Origin: Saprospiraceae bacterium
Lineage (GTDB): Bacteria; Bacteroidota; Bacteroidia; Chitinophagales; Saprospiraceae
Length of the DNA: 64,000 nt
Reading direction: 5' to 3'
NCBI GenBank assembly: GCA_022841345.1
Contig: JALHRR010000009.1
Coordinates: 1 to 64,000 of the forward strand
Shown: positions 54,593 to 64,000 of the stretch, in pieces
Numbering within the stretch: the first letter of the stretch is position 1
How the letters are laid out: each line of letters starts with the position of its first letter
Translations under genes and position numbers: made by a program
Notes under the pieces: model-generated
Database searches by the model: none
Seen by the model: the letters and a program-made list of their open reading frames with translations, nothing else
What the model was told of the DNA's origin: nothing

Positions 54593-55507
54593 ATGACAAC
54601 AGCACCCGTACGAACAATAAGGATAGGAACAAGAGGAAGTGAGCTAGCACTATGGCAGGCACATTTTCTGCAAAACGAGCTCAATAATATCGGATATACA
54701 TCTGAACTGATCATCATTAAAACCAAAGGGGATCAGATTCAGCACCTGAGCTTTGATAAGATTGAAGGAAAAGGATTTTTTACTAAGGAACTGGAGGATG
54801 AGTTGCTTGCAGGCAATATTGACATGGCTGTACATAGCATGAAAGACCTGCCGACAACCCAGCCTGAAGGCCTGATTATTGCAGGATTGTCCTATCGCGA
54901 AGATCCAAGAGATGTGCTTGTCATCCGGGAAAACTCATTTGATAATACACAGGACCTCAGACTTGTCAAAAACGCCAGAGTTGGTACCTCTTCTGTTCGC
55001 AGAAAAGCGCAGCTGCTACATTTGAGACCAGACCTGATTCTGGAAGATATCAGAGGAAATGTTCCTACAAGATTACAAAAATTAAGAACACAGGATTTTG
55101 ATGCGATTATGCTGGCAAGTGCAGGACTTGAAAGAATCAAGCCGGATTTGTCAGGTCTTATTGTTGTCCATCTGCATCCCAGAGAATTCGTACCGGCACC
55201 CTCACAAGGTGTCCTTGCTTATCAATGCATGGAGAGTGATGCAGAAATGCGCAGAATCATTCAAAAGCTACATCACAAGGATGTTGCGGAAATATCAAAC
55301 ATAGAACGCGGTATTTTAAAAGGTCTGGGCGGTGGTTGTCAGACTCCTCTGGGTGTGTATTCTGAAACAGATCCTGATGGATTTTATCATACCTGGGTTG
55401 CATATGCAACTGATATGAGCATGCCAGTTCAAAATTTCCACTATTCTTCCAATTCCGCTAAAGATACCATCAAACAAATATTGCAATTCCTGCAAAATGA
55501 ACAGTAA
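54593..55507 (+). CDS. hemC: Hydroxymethylbilane synthase
   Basis: 304 residues from MTTAPVRTIRIGTRGS. RIGTRGSELALWQ, HSMKDLPT with the catalytic Asp near 85, GTSSVRRKAQL, and the dipyrromethane-binding Cys at 249 in LGGGCQTPLG are all present. It links four porphobilinogen units into the linear tetrapyrrole for heme. It overlaps hemD by 11 bases, so the pair is translationally coupled. The upstream in-frame ATG is rejected because of the promoter. Confidence 0.96.
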   Translation: MTTAPVRTIRIGTRGSELALWQAHFLQNELNNIGYTSELIIIKTKGDQIQHLSFDKIEGKGFFTKELEDELLAGNIDMAVHSMKDLPTTQPEGLIIAGLSYREDPRDVLVIRENSFDNTQDLRLVKNARVGTSSVRRKAQLLHLRPDLILEDIRGNVPTRLQKLRTQDFDAIMLASAGLERIKPDLSGLIVVHLHPREFVPAPSQGVLAYQCMESDAEMRRIIQKLHHKDVAEISNIERGILKGLGGGCQTPLGVYSETDPDGFYHTWVAYATDMSMPVQNFHYSSNSAKDTIKQILQFLQNEQ

Positions 55508-56174
55508 ACAATTGACTGACAAAACTTTGTTTATCAGCAGGCAGCTGGATACTTCAAGCCTTTTCCAGCAACTTAAAATCAAAGGCTGGTGCATTACAGA
55601 TCAATCTTTATTGAAAATTGAATATCTTGAAATCGAAAGTATCCCCTCCAGCGATTGGATTTTCTTTTACAGTCCAAATGCTGTCAAGGCTTTCGCTGAA
55701 AATGTTACGAGATTGAAATTCTCAATGCATTCTATAAAAATTGCAGCTTATGGCCCCGGTACAGCCGATGTCGTTCACTCGTTTGGTTGGCCTGTAGATT
55801 TTATGGGAACAGGTGAACATGACGGGACCCTGAAGCAATTTAATTTGATCGCATCAGGTACGAAGGTCCTCTTCCCCCGGGCATTACACTCCAGGAATGC
55901 TATGGTCTCAAAAGGAATCCACACTTTTCATCCCATTGATCTTGTGGTGTATGAAAACTCAATGAACCCCGCAGCGATTCCTGTTTGTGATATTTACATA
56001 TTTACTTCATCCTTGAATGTTGAGTCTTTTTTTATAACAAATAAAATACCACCCGGTGCAGTAGTAATTGCTATTGGTCCGCCAACAGCCAAAACACTCG
56101 CTGATTATTATAATGGAAAAATTAAAATTCCCCCTGAAGCATCTGAAATGGAATTGTATAATTTAATAAAATAA
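55497..56174 (+). CDS. hemD: Uroporphyrinogen-III synthase
   Basis: 225 residues, two-domain HemD fold: LFISRQLDTSSLFQQL, DWIFFYSPNAVKAFAE (domain 1 to linker), KIAAYGPGTADVV, and the second domain with LFPRALHSRN, YIFTSSLNVESFF and VIAIGPPTAKTL. The family is poorly conserved, but these pseudo-symmetric blocks and the overlap with hemC make the call secure. It closes and inverts ring D to give uroporphyrinogen III. Confidence 0.9.
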   Translation: MNSKQLTDKTLFISRQLDTSSLFQQLKIKGWCITDQSLLKIEYLEIESIPSSDWIFFYSPNAVKAFAENVTRLKFSMHSIKIAAYGPGTADVVHSFGWPVDFMGTGEHDGTLKQFNLIASGTKVLFPRALHSRNAMVSKGIHTFHPIDLVVYENSMNPAAIPVCDIYIFTSSLNVESFFITNKIPPGAVVIAIGPPTAKTLADYYNGKIKIPPEASEMELYNLIK

Positions 56175-56337
56175 TATCTTTAAACCCTGATTACCAAAGA
56201 TATAATTAATTCTGATTGATGTAATTATTTAAGACTTTTTGTTTGGTTTAGCTTTTTGTAATCGCTCAAGTGATCCAAGCAGGACAATAAGATTAAATAC
56301 ATATGCAAAAATCATTAATAAATAAGTCAGTAATATT

Positions 56338-56345
56338 TACTTTTG
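56338..56345 (+). promoter_or_regulatory. -7 promoter element of the TPR membrane protein gene
   Basis: TACTTTTG, perfect TAnnTTTG, 36 bases before the ATG at 56381. The gap from hemD otherwise holds nothing. Confidence 0.6.
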
Positions 56346-56380
56346 CGACGCAAGCATCAGAAACAAACAAAACTTGAGCT

Positions 56381-58321
56381 ATGGCTAAGAAGCAAAAAGA
56401 AAAACCCAGGGCCAGGGTATTGAAGCATCAGCAGAAAAAAGCAATTTCCACATCTTTCTGGAAACAGCCTTCAATTTGGGTGCCGGGAGTGGTAGTGATG
56501 GTACTGAGTTTTATCTTTTTCAGCCCCTCCTTAAAAAACCAATTTGTCAACTGGGATGATGATGTCAATATCCTGGAAAACAAAAACACAGCCCAACTTA
56601 CAAGCGAAAATGTCAAACGAATTTTCAGTATCGAGGATGGCCATGTGATAGGAAACTACAACCCCCTTCCCATCCTGACATTTGCCATCGAAAGAAATTA
56701 TGTAGGTTTGGATCCTTACCTATATCACCTTAATAATCTGATATTGCATCTTTTGTGCATTTTCATGGTGTACAGAATAGGTTTGCTGCTTGGCTTAAAT
56801 ATGTATGGAGCCGTTTTACTTGCTGCACTATTTGGATTTCATCCTATGCGGGTGGAATCAGTGGCATGGATTACAGAGAGAAAAGACGTTTTATTTGGAT
56901 TTTTCTTTTTGGCATCCTTATTCTATTACATTAAGTATCAGACAGAAAAGAAGTCTGTGTGGAACCTGAGCCTTATTTTTATCTTTTTCATTCTCTCCTT
57001 ATTTTCAAAAATTCAGGCAGTTACGCTTCCATTGACCATGCTTGCAGTGGATTATCTTTTGAAGCGCCCTTTGAAACTCAATCTGATTTGGGAAAAAATT
57101 CCTTATTTTGCTTTATCACTTACCTTTGGTTTGATAGGTATTTATTCACTGGCACTCAATGAATCTCTGGATCAGTCACAGACGAACTATAACGTACTGC
57201 AACGACTTTGTATTGGAGCCTATTCCTATGCGACCTATTTATACAAAGTTGTCATTCCACAGCCAATGGTTCCATTGTATCCATATCCAAAGCATATTCC
57301 ATGGTTCTATTATGCCGCTGTGGCGCCTGTCCTCGCTGTCCTTTACGGGGTCTATCTGGCTTATAAAAAAGATCTGAGAGTGATTGTCTTTGGATGGGCT
57401 GTGTTTACATTCAATGTCATGTTCCTTTTGCAGATAGTCGGTGCGGGACAAGGCTTTATTGCAGACAGGTTTACCTATATTCCTTATATCGGCTTATTTT
57501 TCATTGCAGCTTATTATTTTCAGCAATTCCTGATCAATAAACCTGCTTCAAAGATGGTTGCGATGATAAGTGTGTCCGGGATTCTATTGGTTTATGGCAT
57601 TGTTACCTGGAATCAAAACAAGATTTGGTTCAATGGTGAGACGCTCTGGACGCATGTATTGAAATACAATAAAAATATCACCCTTCCTTATGGTAATCGT
57701 GCCAATTTCAGAAGGGATAATAAAGATTTTGCACGAGCGCTGGAAGACTACAATGCATCCATTGCGCTGGATCCCAATAAAGCAACTGTTTATAATAGTC
57801 GTGGGCGTATGTATTTTGATCAGCAGCAATTTGACATGGCAAAAGCTGATTATGACAAAGCCATTTCACTTGACACTACAAAAGGAGAATTCTACACAAA
57901 TCGTGCAGCGGCTTTAGCCAGCCTGAACAGATTCCAGGAGGCATTGATGGATTCCAATAAAGGTCTGGAACTCGATCCTGAATTTACAAATGGTTACATG
58001 AACAGGTTCCTGATTTTGCAGGCTTTAAATCAGTTTGAAGAATCCTTGAAAGATCTGGACTGGTTGATTGCCCGTTCGCCTGGTGAAGCCAATCTGCAAT
58101 ATGAAAAAGCAAGGGCACTCCGAATTTTGGGAAGAACACAGGAAGCAATGCCATGGTATGACAAAGCCATACAGTTAAATCCGAACCAGGGCTTGTTCTT
58201 TGCAGAAAGAGGGAGATCACACTTAGACCTCAATAATAAGGGAGCAGCAAAAGCAGATTTTGACAGAGCTATCCAATTAGGTCAACAAGTCGATCCGGCT
58301 TTGATAGAAAGAGCCAGATAA
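56381..58321 (+). CDS. Multi-span membrane protein with C-terminal TPR repeats (TMTC-like)
   Basis: 646 residues. A basic N-terminus (1-26) precedes roughly ten membrane spans up to residue 405 with the DWD-like NWDDDVNILENKN loop and GFHPMRVESVAWITERKDVL, which resemble the glycosyltransferase-type membrane region of TMTC/O-mannosyltransferase-like proteins. Residues about 430-640 contain four to six TPR units (FARALEDYNASIALDPNKA, MAKADYDKAISLDTTKG, AMPWYDKAIQLNPNQG). The loop acids suggest a lipid-linked sugar donor, but activity is inferred. It is followed 9 bases later by recN. Confidence 0.82.
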   Translation: MAKKQKEKPRARVLKHQQKKAISTSFWKQPSIWVPGVVVMVLSFIFFSPSLKNQFVNWDDDVNILENKNTAQLTSENVKRIFSIEDGHVIGNYNPLPILTFAIERNYVGLDPYLYHLNNLILHLLCIFMVYRIGLLLGLNMYGAVLLAALFGFHPMRVESVAWITERKDVLFGFFFLASLFYYIKYQTEKKSVWNLSLIFIFFILSLFSKIQAVTLPLTMLAVDYLLKRPLKLNLIWEKIPYFALSLTFGLIGIYSLALNESLDQSQTNYNVLQRLCIGAYSYATYLYKVVIPQPMVPLYPYPKHIPWFYYAAVAPVLAVLYGVYLAYKKDLRVIVFGWAVFTFNVMFLLQIVGAGQGFIADRFTYIPYIGLFFIAAYYFQQFLINKPASKMVAMISVSGILLVYGIVTWNQNKIWFNGETLWTHVLKYNKNITLPYGNRANFRRDNKDFARALEDYNASIALDPNKATVYNSRGRMYFDQQQFDMAKADYDKAISLDTTKGEFYTNRAAALASLNRFQEALMDSNKGLELDPEFTNGYMNRFLILQALNQFEESLKDLDWLIARSPGEANLQYEKARALRILGRTQEAMPWYDKAIQLNPNQGLFFAERGRSHLDLNNKGAAKADFDRAIQLGQQVDPALIERAR

Positions 58322-58330
58322 AAACACATT

Positions 58331-59992
58331 ATGCTCAGGAAATTATTGATCAGAAATTATGCTATCATTCAGGATCTGGAATTGGATCTGGAAGAAGGAC
58401 TGGTCATTATGACGGGAGAAACCGGTTCAGGAAAATCTATCCTGCTCGGAGCGCTCAGTCTGATCATGGGAGACAGAGCTGATACTAAGGTAGTCTTTGA
58501 CCCCGCGCAAAAATGCTATGTTGAGGCATGGTTTGATATAGAAAATTACGAATTACAGGCATTTTTTAAGGAGGAAGATCTTGATTATGAGACCAGCCTT
58601 TGTATCCGCAGAGAAATCACACCTCAGGGAAAATCCAGGGCATTTATCAATGATACACCTGTCAACCTCACAACACTACAAATCCTTTGTGCTCAATTGA
58701 TAGATCTGCATCAACAGTTTGATACGCATCAATTGAATCAGAAGAATTTCCAGATGCAGGTTTTGGACGCTGTGGCACAAAGCCAGTCGATTTTGGATCA
58801 ATATAAAATCAGTTTTAAACAGTATCAGAAGGCATTGCAACACCTTGAGACATTGAAGTCTCAGCAGGCACAGGCAGTACGTGAAAGAGCATTTATTCAA
58901 TTTCAATTTGATGAGCTCGAAGAAGCCCGTTTGAAAAAAGGTGAAAAAGCTAATTTGACGGAAGAATTGAGAATCCTGTCACATGCAGAAGATATTCAAA
59001 AAGTGGCAGCAGCAGGTACACAGATGATTAGTGAGTCGGAAAGGTCTATAGTGGACCAGCTTGGGAGTGTTCAACATCAGATCAATGCATTGTCACATGC
59101 TTATCCTGAATTCCCGTCACTGAGTGAGCGATTAAATGCAGTAACAATCGAACTGGACGATATAGCTTCCGAACTGTCAAAAATCTCAGAATCAGTAGAA
59201 TACAATCCTGAACTTGCAACGGAACTTCAGGAAAGAATCGACATGCTGAACAGACTGGAACTGAAACATATGGTTCAGGATGCTGATGAGCTCATTGAAA
59301 TTCGGGCTAAAATGGAAGAGCAGCTATCTGTTTTTGAAGATATTGAAAACTCCATTATCAATGCTGAAAAAGAACTCTCAGTAAAAGAATCAGCCCTGAA
59401 TAAACTTGCAATAGAGCTTACTCAAAAGAGAAAATCAGTCATCTCTCCCATTGAAAAAAAGATTCAGGAAAGCCTTGCACTACTCAATATGTCACAGGCA
59501 GAATTGAAAATTCAGTGGAAAGCCGCAGATAAATATCTGGCAAGTGGCCGTGATGAGGTCGAATTTCTATTCTCAACCAACAAAGGAGGAAAATTGCTGC
59601 CGATAAAAGACATTGCCTCAGGAGGTGAATTATCCAGACTAGCCTTAAGCCTTAAGTCCCTGATAGCAAAATCTGTTTCCTTACCGACTATGATTTTTGA
59701 TGAAATTGATACAGGAATATCAGGACAAGTTGCCTTGCAGATGGGAAAAATGCTGAAAGAACTGGCAAAAGGTCATCAGGTAATCGTCATCACACATACA
59801 CCTCAGGTGGCATCGCAGGCTAAACAACACTTTGTAGTGTACAAGCAAATAGATAAAGACCGATCTTACACAAAAATAAAAAGACTCGATGAGCAGGATA
59901 AAATTCAGGCCATCGCTGTCATGTTGAGCACTGATCCTCCCACTGCTGCTGCAATGGAGAATGCAAAAGAATTGATTGATTTACCTTCATAA
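58331..59992 (+). CDS. recN: DNA repair protein RecN
   Basis: 553 residues, SMC-like. Walker A is GETGSGKS at 29-36 near the N-terminus. A long coiled-coil body (about 150-380) follows. The ABC signature is IASGGELSRLALSLKS, and Walker B is TMIFDEIDTGISG. It acts in double-strand break repair by tethering DNA ends. The start is 9 bases after the TPR gene and fabI begins 9 bases after its stop, so it sits in a multi-gene run. Confidence 0.96.
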   Translation: MLRKLLIRNYAIIQDLELDLEEGLVIMTGETGSGKSILLGALSLIMGDRADTKVVFDPAQKCYVEAWFDIENYELQAFFKEEDLDYETSLCIRREITPQGKSRAFINDTPVNLTTLQILCAQLIDLHQQFDTHQLNQKNFQMQVLDAVAQSQSILDQYKISFKQYQKALQHLETLKSQQAQAVRERAFIQFQFDELEEARLKKGEKANLTEELRILSHAEDIQKVAAAGTQMISESERSIVDQLGSVQHQINALSHAYPEFPSLSERLNAVTIELDDIASELSKISESVEYNPELATELQERIDMLNRLELKHMVQDADELIEIRAKMEEQLSVFEDIENSIINAEKELSVKESALNKLAIELTQKRKSVISPIEKKIQESLALLNMSQAELKIQWKAADKYLASGRDEVEFLFSTNKGGKLLPIKDIASGGELSRLALSLKSLIAKSVSLPTMIFDEIDTGISGQVALQMGKMLKELAKGHQVIVITHTPQVASQAKQHFVVYKQIDKDRSYTKIKRLDEQDKIQAIAVMLSTDPPTAAAMENAKELIDLPS

Positions 59993-60001
59993 CAAAAAAC
60001 T

Positions 60002-60805
60002 ATGTCACATCAACTATTGGCCGGAAAGAGAGGCATTATCTTCGGAGCATTGGACGAACAAAGTATTGCATGGAAAGTAGCTGAAAAATGCGTTGAAGCA
60101 GGCGCTTCCATCACGCTCACCAACGCTCCGGTTGCCATGAGAATGGGCAAAATCCAGGAATTAGGGGACAAGCTCCATGCTCAGATTATTCCCGCAGATG
60201 CTACCAGTCTTGAAGATCTGGAAAATCTCTTTACTCAATCTATGGATATATTGGGCGGCAAAATAGATTTCGTACTTCACTCCATCGGCATGTCGGTGAA
60301 TGTTCGCAAAGGAAAAGCATACACTGATCTCAACTATGAGTGGATGCTCAAGACAATGGATATTTCAGCCATATCCTTTCACAAAGTGATGCAGACCGGT
60401 ATGAAACTTGACGCTATCTCTGAGTGGGGATCTGTGGTGGGCTTGAGTTACATTGCAGCTCAGAGAATTTTTCCTGATTACAGCGAAATGGCAGAAGCCA
60501 AGTCCATGCTGGAATCTATAGGTCGAAGCTTTGGCTATCATTATGGAGTGGCGAAAAAAGTCAGGGTAAACACTATCTCTCAGTCGCCGACCGTCACCAC
60601 TGCAGGAAGTGGCATTAAGGGATTTTCAGACTTTTTCAGCTATGCAGATAAAATGTCCCCACTTGGAAATGCCTCTGCTGATGCCTGCGCTGATTACTGT
60701 GTCGTCATGTTTTCAGACCTCACCAGAATGGTCACCATGCAAAATTTGTATCATGACGGTGGTTTCTCCAATATGGGCATGAGTCCGGCGTTATTGGAAG
60801 AGTAA
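60002..60805 (+). CDS. fabI: Enoyl-[acyl-carrier-protein] reductase (FabI type)
   Basis: 267 residues, short-chain dehydrogenase fold. The NADH-binding N-terminus is IIFGALDEQSIAWKVAEKC, followed by VLHSIGMSV. The FabI catalytic pair is Y160 and K167 (DYSEMAEAKSML), at the Tyr-X6-Lys spacing that separates FabI from other SDRs. The end SDLTRMVTMQNLYHDGGFSN is family-typical. It carries out the last reduction of each fatty-acid elongation cycle and is the triclosan target class. It is followed by a porin-like gene 7 bases later. Confidence 0.95.
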   Translation: MSHQLLAGKRGIIFGALDEQSIAWKVAEKCVEAGASITLTNAPVAMRMGKIQELGDKLHAQIIPADATSLEDLENLFTQSMDILGGKIDFVLHSIGMSVNVRKGKAYTDLNYEWMLKTMDISAISFHKVMQTGMKLDAISEWGSVVGLSYIAAQRIFPDYSEMAEAKSMLESIGRSFGYHYGVAKKVRVNTISQSPTVTTAGSGIKGFSDFFSYADKMSPLGNASADACADYCVVMFSDLTRMVTMQNLYHDGGFSNMGMSPALLEE

Positions 60806-60812
60806 TTTATAT

Positions 60813-62786
60813 ATGATATTTTTTGAGAAGTACTATATCAGAATATGGCAGCAGCGCAAATGGATATCCTTTGCGCTGCTTTTCTATATATTGATGACTC
60901 AAAATACAGCATTTGGACAGGAACAGGATACGATTCTTGCTCCCGGACGGATCCCTCCTCCGGGCACAGCAGAGGACAGCAGCGGAAGACGGGGGATTCT
61001 GTCAGATTTCGTAGATACAGATTCTTTTCAAGTGCAGTATTACTATCCCGGTCGTGAAAAAGATCTCAAGTTGTATTCAGATACTAGTTTATACAGATAT
61101 CAGCATTTTTATGATCCCGCCCGCCGGAGGACCTTCGATCAGATACATTTAGGTGTTCCCGGATCTCCATCCCGACCTATATGGTTCGAATCATCTTATA
61201 TTAGAGGCAATTTGCCCGGTATACAGGCATATAGCCGGGAACACAAATCAGCATTGGATCTGCCTTTCTACAAAGATTTGACCTCTACATTTTCATCACT
61301 TTCTTTTTTGCGGGGAGGCGATCAGGATGACTATGTATTCACAGCTTTGTTTGCTCAGAATTTTAAAAATGATGTCCAGTTATCGCTGGACTACAACAGG
61401 CATGCTCAGGTAGGAGATTTCAACCGGCAAAGGCTGAAGAATACAAATTTTAATATTGGAATGAAATTCAATTCCTGGAAGTCAGTCATTGAATCCTATA
61501 TCATATTTACACTCAACTCTAATTTGCAGGAAAACAATGGAGGAGTTACTGTTCCCGGCTTTTTTAATGATCCTGCGTTCGATGTACGAATTGGTATTCC
61601 TACCTATCTTGACCAGGCGCAAACATACATTTTCAACCGCACATTTGCCCTGCACAATGATATCAACACAGACAAATGGATTCCCGGTCTGAAAATGAAA
61701 TATCATATCTCTCACTTTGCTGAACGATACAAATTTTTTGATAAAACCAGCCCCACTGAAAAGCTGTTGACATATTATGGCGAGCCCTGGTTAACTGAGC
61801 CCAGAGGACTCAGATCGGCCTATAATTTCAGTACACTGGAACAAAAAGCCAGCGCTGTCTGGGCTTCTCCGCCTATTGAATGGTTCAAAGTGGAACAATT
61901 GCAGGCAGACCTCATATTCAGAAACTCATTATGGGACCAGGGTTTAGGAGCTACAGCATTCAATGAACTGTTTTTCAGAGGTTCGGGCAGATTATCTTTC
62001 AGCAATGTATTGAATGGTGGACTGACTTGGGAAACAGGGCTGGGAAGTGCAGCTTTCAATAGTCAGCTCAGAGCAGACGTTTTATTTAAATGGGGTAAAT
62101 TCATAGCGCTGGAAGGAGTTTATGAGAGAAACAGGAATCTGCCTTCGTTATTTGCAAGATCACTTTTGTTAAGTTTTACAGAAATATACAACAACCCCGC
62201 ACTACCTGAGCAGATTAGCAATTCCTGGGAAGCCACATTGCAAGTGCCATTTACAAAGACTTCAGCCACGGCAAAACTATTGAGCCTCAACAATGCGCTA
62301 TACTTTGACCAGGAATTTTATCCCCGAATATTGGATAATAATGCCACTATTGCACAGTTTGGTCTCACTCAACTGTTCAAAATATGGAGAATGAATGTTG
62401 ATTTGAGTGCTACCTTACAGACGAGTTCAGCTCCTGAATTGGGCATTCCACCTATTTTTACAAAGGCAAGTATTTACTATGAAGGACCGATATTCAATGA
62501 TAAATCTACTTTCAGAATGGGAGCAGATGGAAGGTATATCAAAGGATACAATGGTTTGGGCTTTATGCCAGCCCACAGCCAATTTTACTACTCCGGCTCT
62601 GTAGCCCTGGATGATTACTACGAAGTGGATGCATTTATTTCCATGAGAGTCAAGGTATTCAATGTCTCCGTGAGATATGAAAACCTGTTAAATGCTTTTA
62701 CAGGAATAGTTGGATATCAGCACCTGAGATATCCTATGCAGGATGCAGGATTGAGGATTGGGATACAGTGGATATTGTTAAATTGA
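60813..62786 (+). CDS. Putative porin, outer-membrane barrel
   Basis: 657 residues with a signal region (ISFALLFYILMTQNTAFGQ), a Pro-rich plug (PGRIPPPGTAEDSSG), and a long barrel of about 20 amphipathic strands ending in IGIQWILLN. It matches the 'putative porin' family of Bacteroidota (SSYIRGNLPGIQAYSREH, ALDLPFYKDLTS). Channel specificity is unknown. It is co-transcribed with fabI. It converges with the response regulator gene 18 bases downstream. Confidence 0.85.
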   Translation: MIFFEKYYIRIWQQRKWISFALLFYILMTQNTAFGQEQDTILAPGRIPPPGTAEDSSGRRGILSDFVDTDSFQVQYYYPGREKDLKLYSDTSLYRYQHFYDPARRRTFDQIHLGVPGSPSRPIWFESSYIRGNLPGIQAYSREHKSALDLPFYKDLTSTFSSLSFLRGGDQDDYVFTALFAQNFKNDVQLSLDYNRHAQVGDFNRQRLKNTNFNIGMKFNSWKSVIESYIIFTLNSNLQENNGGVTVPGFFNDPAFDVRIGIPTYLDQAQTYIFNRTFALHNDINTDKWIPGLKMKYHISHFAERYKFFDKTSPTEKLLTYYGEPWLTEPRGLRSAYNFSTLEQKASAVWASPPIEWFKVEQLQADLIFRNSLWDQGLGATAFNELFFRGSGRLSFSNVLNGGLTWETGLGSAAFNSQLRADVLFKWGKFIALEGVYERNRNLPSLFARSLLLSFTEIYNNPALPEQISNSWEATLQVPFTKTSATAKLLSLNNALYFDQEFYPRILDNNATIAQFGLTQLFKIWRMNVDLSATLQTSSAPELGIPPIFTKASIYYEGPIFNDKSTFRMGADGRYIKGYNGLGFMPAHSQFYYSGSVALDDYYEVDAFISMRVKVFNVSVRYENLLNAFTGIVGYQHLRYPMQDAGLRIGIQWILLN

Positions 62787-62804
62787 TCGAAAATAATTTT
62801 AAAA

Positions 62805-63230
62805 TCAATTCACATACACAGCCAAATCCAGCCAAAACTGCTCAATTTTATAAACAGCCTCATGAAAATCATCAATCTCCAGCGGTTTGTTTACAAAACT
62901 ATTAGCATGGCTGCTATAGGCCTGAACAATATCTTTAGGGTTGGAGGAGGTAGTCAGGACTATAACCGGAATCATCTTAAGTATGGCATCAGATTTAATC
63001 TGTGTCAACACATCATGTCCGTTCAATAATGGCATGTTAATATCCAGTAAAATCAGATCCGGTTTTTCCGCCTGGATGTATATTTCTTTTTTGTATAAAA
63101 AATGTAAGGCTTCCATTCCATTCCGCACAACGCTGATTTTATGTTTTCCTCCCAGCTCTTCAAATGCTTCCAGAGTGAGTAAGATATCCCCTTCATTATC
63201 TTCCACCAATAATATGTGAGCTCCTCTCAT
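62805..63230 (-). CDS. Single-domain response regulator
   Basis: 141 residues, receiver domain only. The acidic pocket is in LLVEDNEGD, the phosphoacceptor is D63 in LILLDINMPLLNG, the Thr switch is in VIVLTTSSNP, and the Lys is K115 in SFVNKPLEI. The short length and PLLNGHDVLTQIKSD resemble the Rcp1-type partner of phytochrome-like kinases. It lacks any output domain and overlaps the kinase gene by 4 bases, so it is the kinase's partner and probably feeds a phosphorelay. Confidence 0.93.
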   Translation of the reverse strand: MRGAHILLVEDNEGDILLTLEAFEELGGKHKISVVRNGMEALHFLYKKEIYIQAEKPDLILLDINMPLLNGHDVLTQIKSDAILKMIPVIVLTTSSNPKDIVQAYSSHANSFVNKPLEIDDFHEAVYKIEQFWLDLAVYVN

Positions 63231-64000
63231 ATTTGTTTTTTAATTTTAGGCACGGAAAAGAAAAATTTAGAACCCTCGCCCTGAACAGATTCCAGCCATA
63301 TCTTGCCACCCAGAGATTCAATATGCTTCCTGGCAATAGCCAGGCCAATCCCTGTACCGCTATATTCATTGTGATTATGCAGACGCTGGAACATGATGAA
63401 TATTTTTTCAAAGTATTGTGAATCAATTCCGATTCCGTTATCTTCAATTGTAAAAAGATAATCACTTCCTACCTCTTCAGCAACAATATTTATAAGAGGT
63501 GCAACACCTTCCCTTGAATATTTAATAGCATTGTCAAGGATTCCATGAAACACATGGGTGAGTGGAGCCTTGAAAGACATAATCACTGGTAACGGATGGA
63601 AATTAATGGTAACTGATTTTTCAGCAATAATCCTTCTTCTCAGAAGTAAATAATCATTAATCAAATAATTCAGGTCTACATCCTCTGCATCTTCAACGAT
63701 ATTACCTGCTCTGGAATAACTCAACAAATCCAAAATTACCTGCTTCATTCTAACTGCACCATCAGAAGCAAAATGAATATATTGAAGGCCTTTTTCGTCA
63801 AAATGATGCTTGTACTCTTTATTGATCTTACCCAAAAAACTGGCCACCATTCTTAGCGGTTCCTGCAAATCGTGCGAAGCAACAAATGCAAATTGTTCCA
63901 ATTCGATATTCTTCTTATTTACCTGATCAATAGAGGCCTGTAATTCTTTGTTAGAAGCAATTAATGACTCCTGTAGTTTTTTCTGATCTGCAATGGTGGA
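63227..64000 (-). CDS. Sensor histidine kinase, C-terminal part
   Basis: The frame is open to the window edge, so the N-terminal sensor is missing. About 257 C-terminal residues are visible. Upstream of the kinase core is a coiled coil (QEYxL-like heptads in KKLQESLIASNKELQASI). The H-box is FAFVASHDLQEPLRMV, the N-box is GILDNAIKYSR, and the G boxes are EDNGIGID and GTGIGLAIARK. All catalytic motifs are intact. The group (DLQEPLR in the H-box) is the phytochrome-like/PAS kinase class. It is paired with the single-domain regulator that overlaps its stop. Confidence 0.93.
   Translation of the reverse strand, partial: STIADQKKLQESLIASNKELQASIDQVNKKNIELEQFAFVASHDLQEPLRMVASFLGKINKEYKHHFDEKGLQYIHFASDGAVRMKQVILDLLSYSRAGNIVEDAEDVDLNYLINDYLLLRRRIIAEKSVTINFHPLPVIMSFKAPLTHVFHGILDNAIKYSREGVAPLINIVAEEVGSDYLFTIEDNGIGIDSQYFEKIFIMFQRLHNHNEYSGTGIGLAIARKHIESLGGKIWLESVQGEGSKFFFSVPKIKKQI

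Overview
The window is an AT-rich chromosomal segment from a member of the Bacteroidota. The evidence is a SusC/SusD pair, secreted peptidases with C-terminal sorting (Por/type IX) domains, a fused LpxC-FabZ protein, DUF1573 and 'putative porin' families, and promoters with the Bacteroidota -7 motif TAnnTTTG, sometimes with a -33 TTTG. Gene content resembles the Saprospiria/Chitinophagia side of the phylum, but the genus cannot be fixed from sequence reading alone. No phage, CRISPR array or complete insertion sequence was seen.

Layout. 1-6.4 kb: a glycan-type uptake locus (a truncated secreted protein, SusD, SusC) with a divergent AraC regulator. 6.4-7.1 kb: a non-coding repeat block. 7.1-12.6 kb: RecQ helicase, UbiA-like prenyltransferase, a DUF1573 lipoprotein and a PolX/PHP protein whose polymerase site looks destroyed. 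12.7-17.2 kb: an accessory island ending at initiator tRNA-Met. It holds a gene remnant, a candidate small RNA with its own promoter and terminator, a thermolysin-type peptidase gene broken by one in-frame stop, a beta-barrel gene, a 51-codon ORF and the 5' end of a group II intron. 17.3-22.3 kb: two paralogous secreted M14 carboxypeptidases. 22.7-30.3 kb: a thiolase, then a five-gene minus-strand operon (alaS, small membrane protein, Gfo/Idh oxidoreductase, lipoprotein, initiating sugar-phosphate transferase). 30.5-39.1 kb: M23 peptidase, MerR-like regulator, M1 and M16 peptidases, ffh. 39.2-40.6 kb: small and decayed genes (antitoxin with a toxin remnant, GNAT, a frameshifted small secreted protein).

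40.7-51.0 kb carries a complete reductive pyrimidine degradation pathway on one strand. Uracil or thymine is imported by an NCS1 permease and reduced by PreT/PreA. Dihydropyrimidinase opens the ring and a beta-ureidopropionase releases the beta-amino acid. A class III aminotransferase then gives (methyl)malonate semialdehyde, and a CoA-acylating dehydrogenase gives acetyl-CoA or propionyl-CoA. The permease has an unusual ~105-residue soluble insertion. 51.2-54.5 kb: ABC ATPase, LpxC-FabZ and LpxD (lipid A). 54.6-56.2 kb: hemC-hemD. 56.4-62.8 kb: a TPR membrane protein, recN, fabI and a porin-like protein. 62.8-64 kb: a response regulator and a truncated histidine kinase.

A recurring intergenic feature is the 7-bp tandem repeat. 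Four separate loci carry heptamer arrays, and two of these also carry a CAAAGCTTTG-centred palindrome that recurs at the 6.6-6.9 kb repeat block. The most unusual single observations are the interrupted but otherwise intact-looking M4 peptidase, the candidate small RNA, the intron fragment next to a terminator, and the permease insertion.
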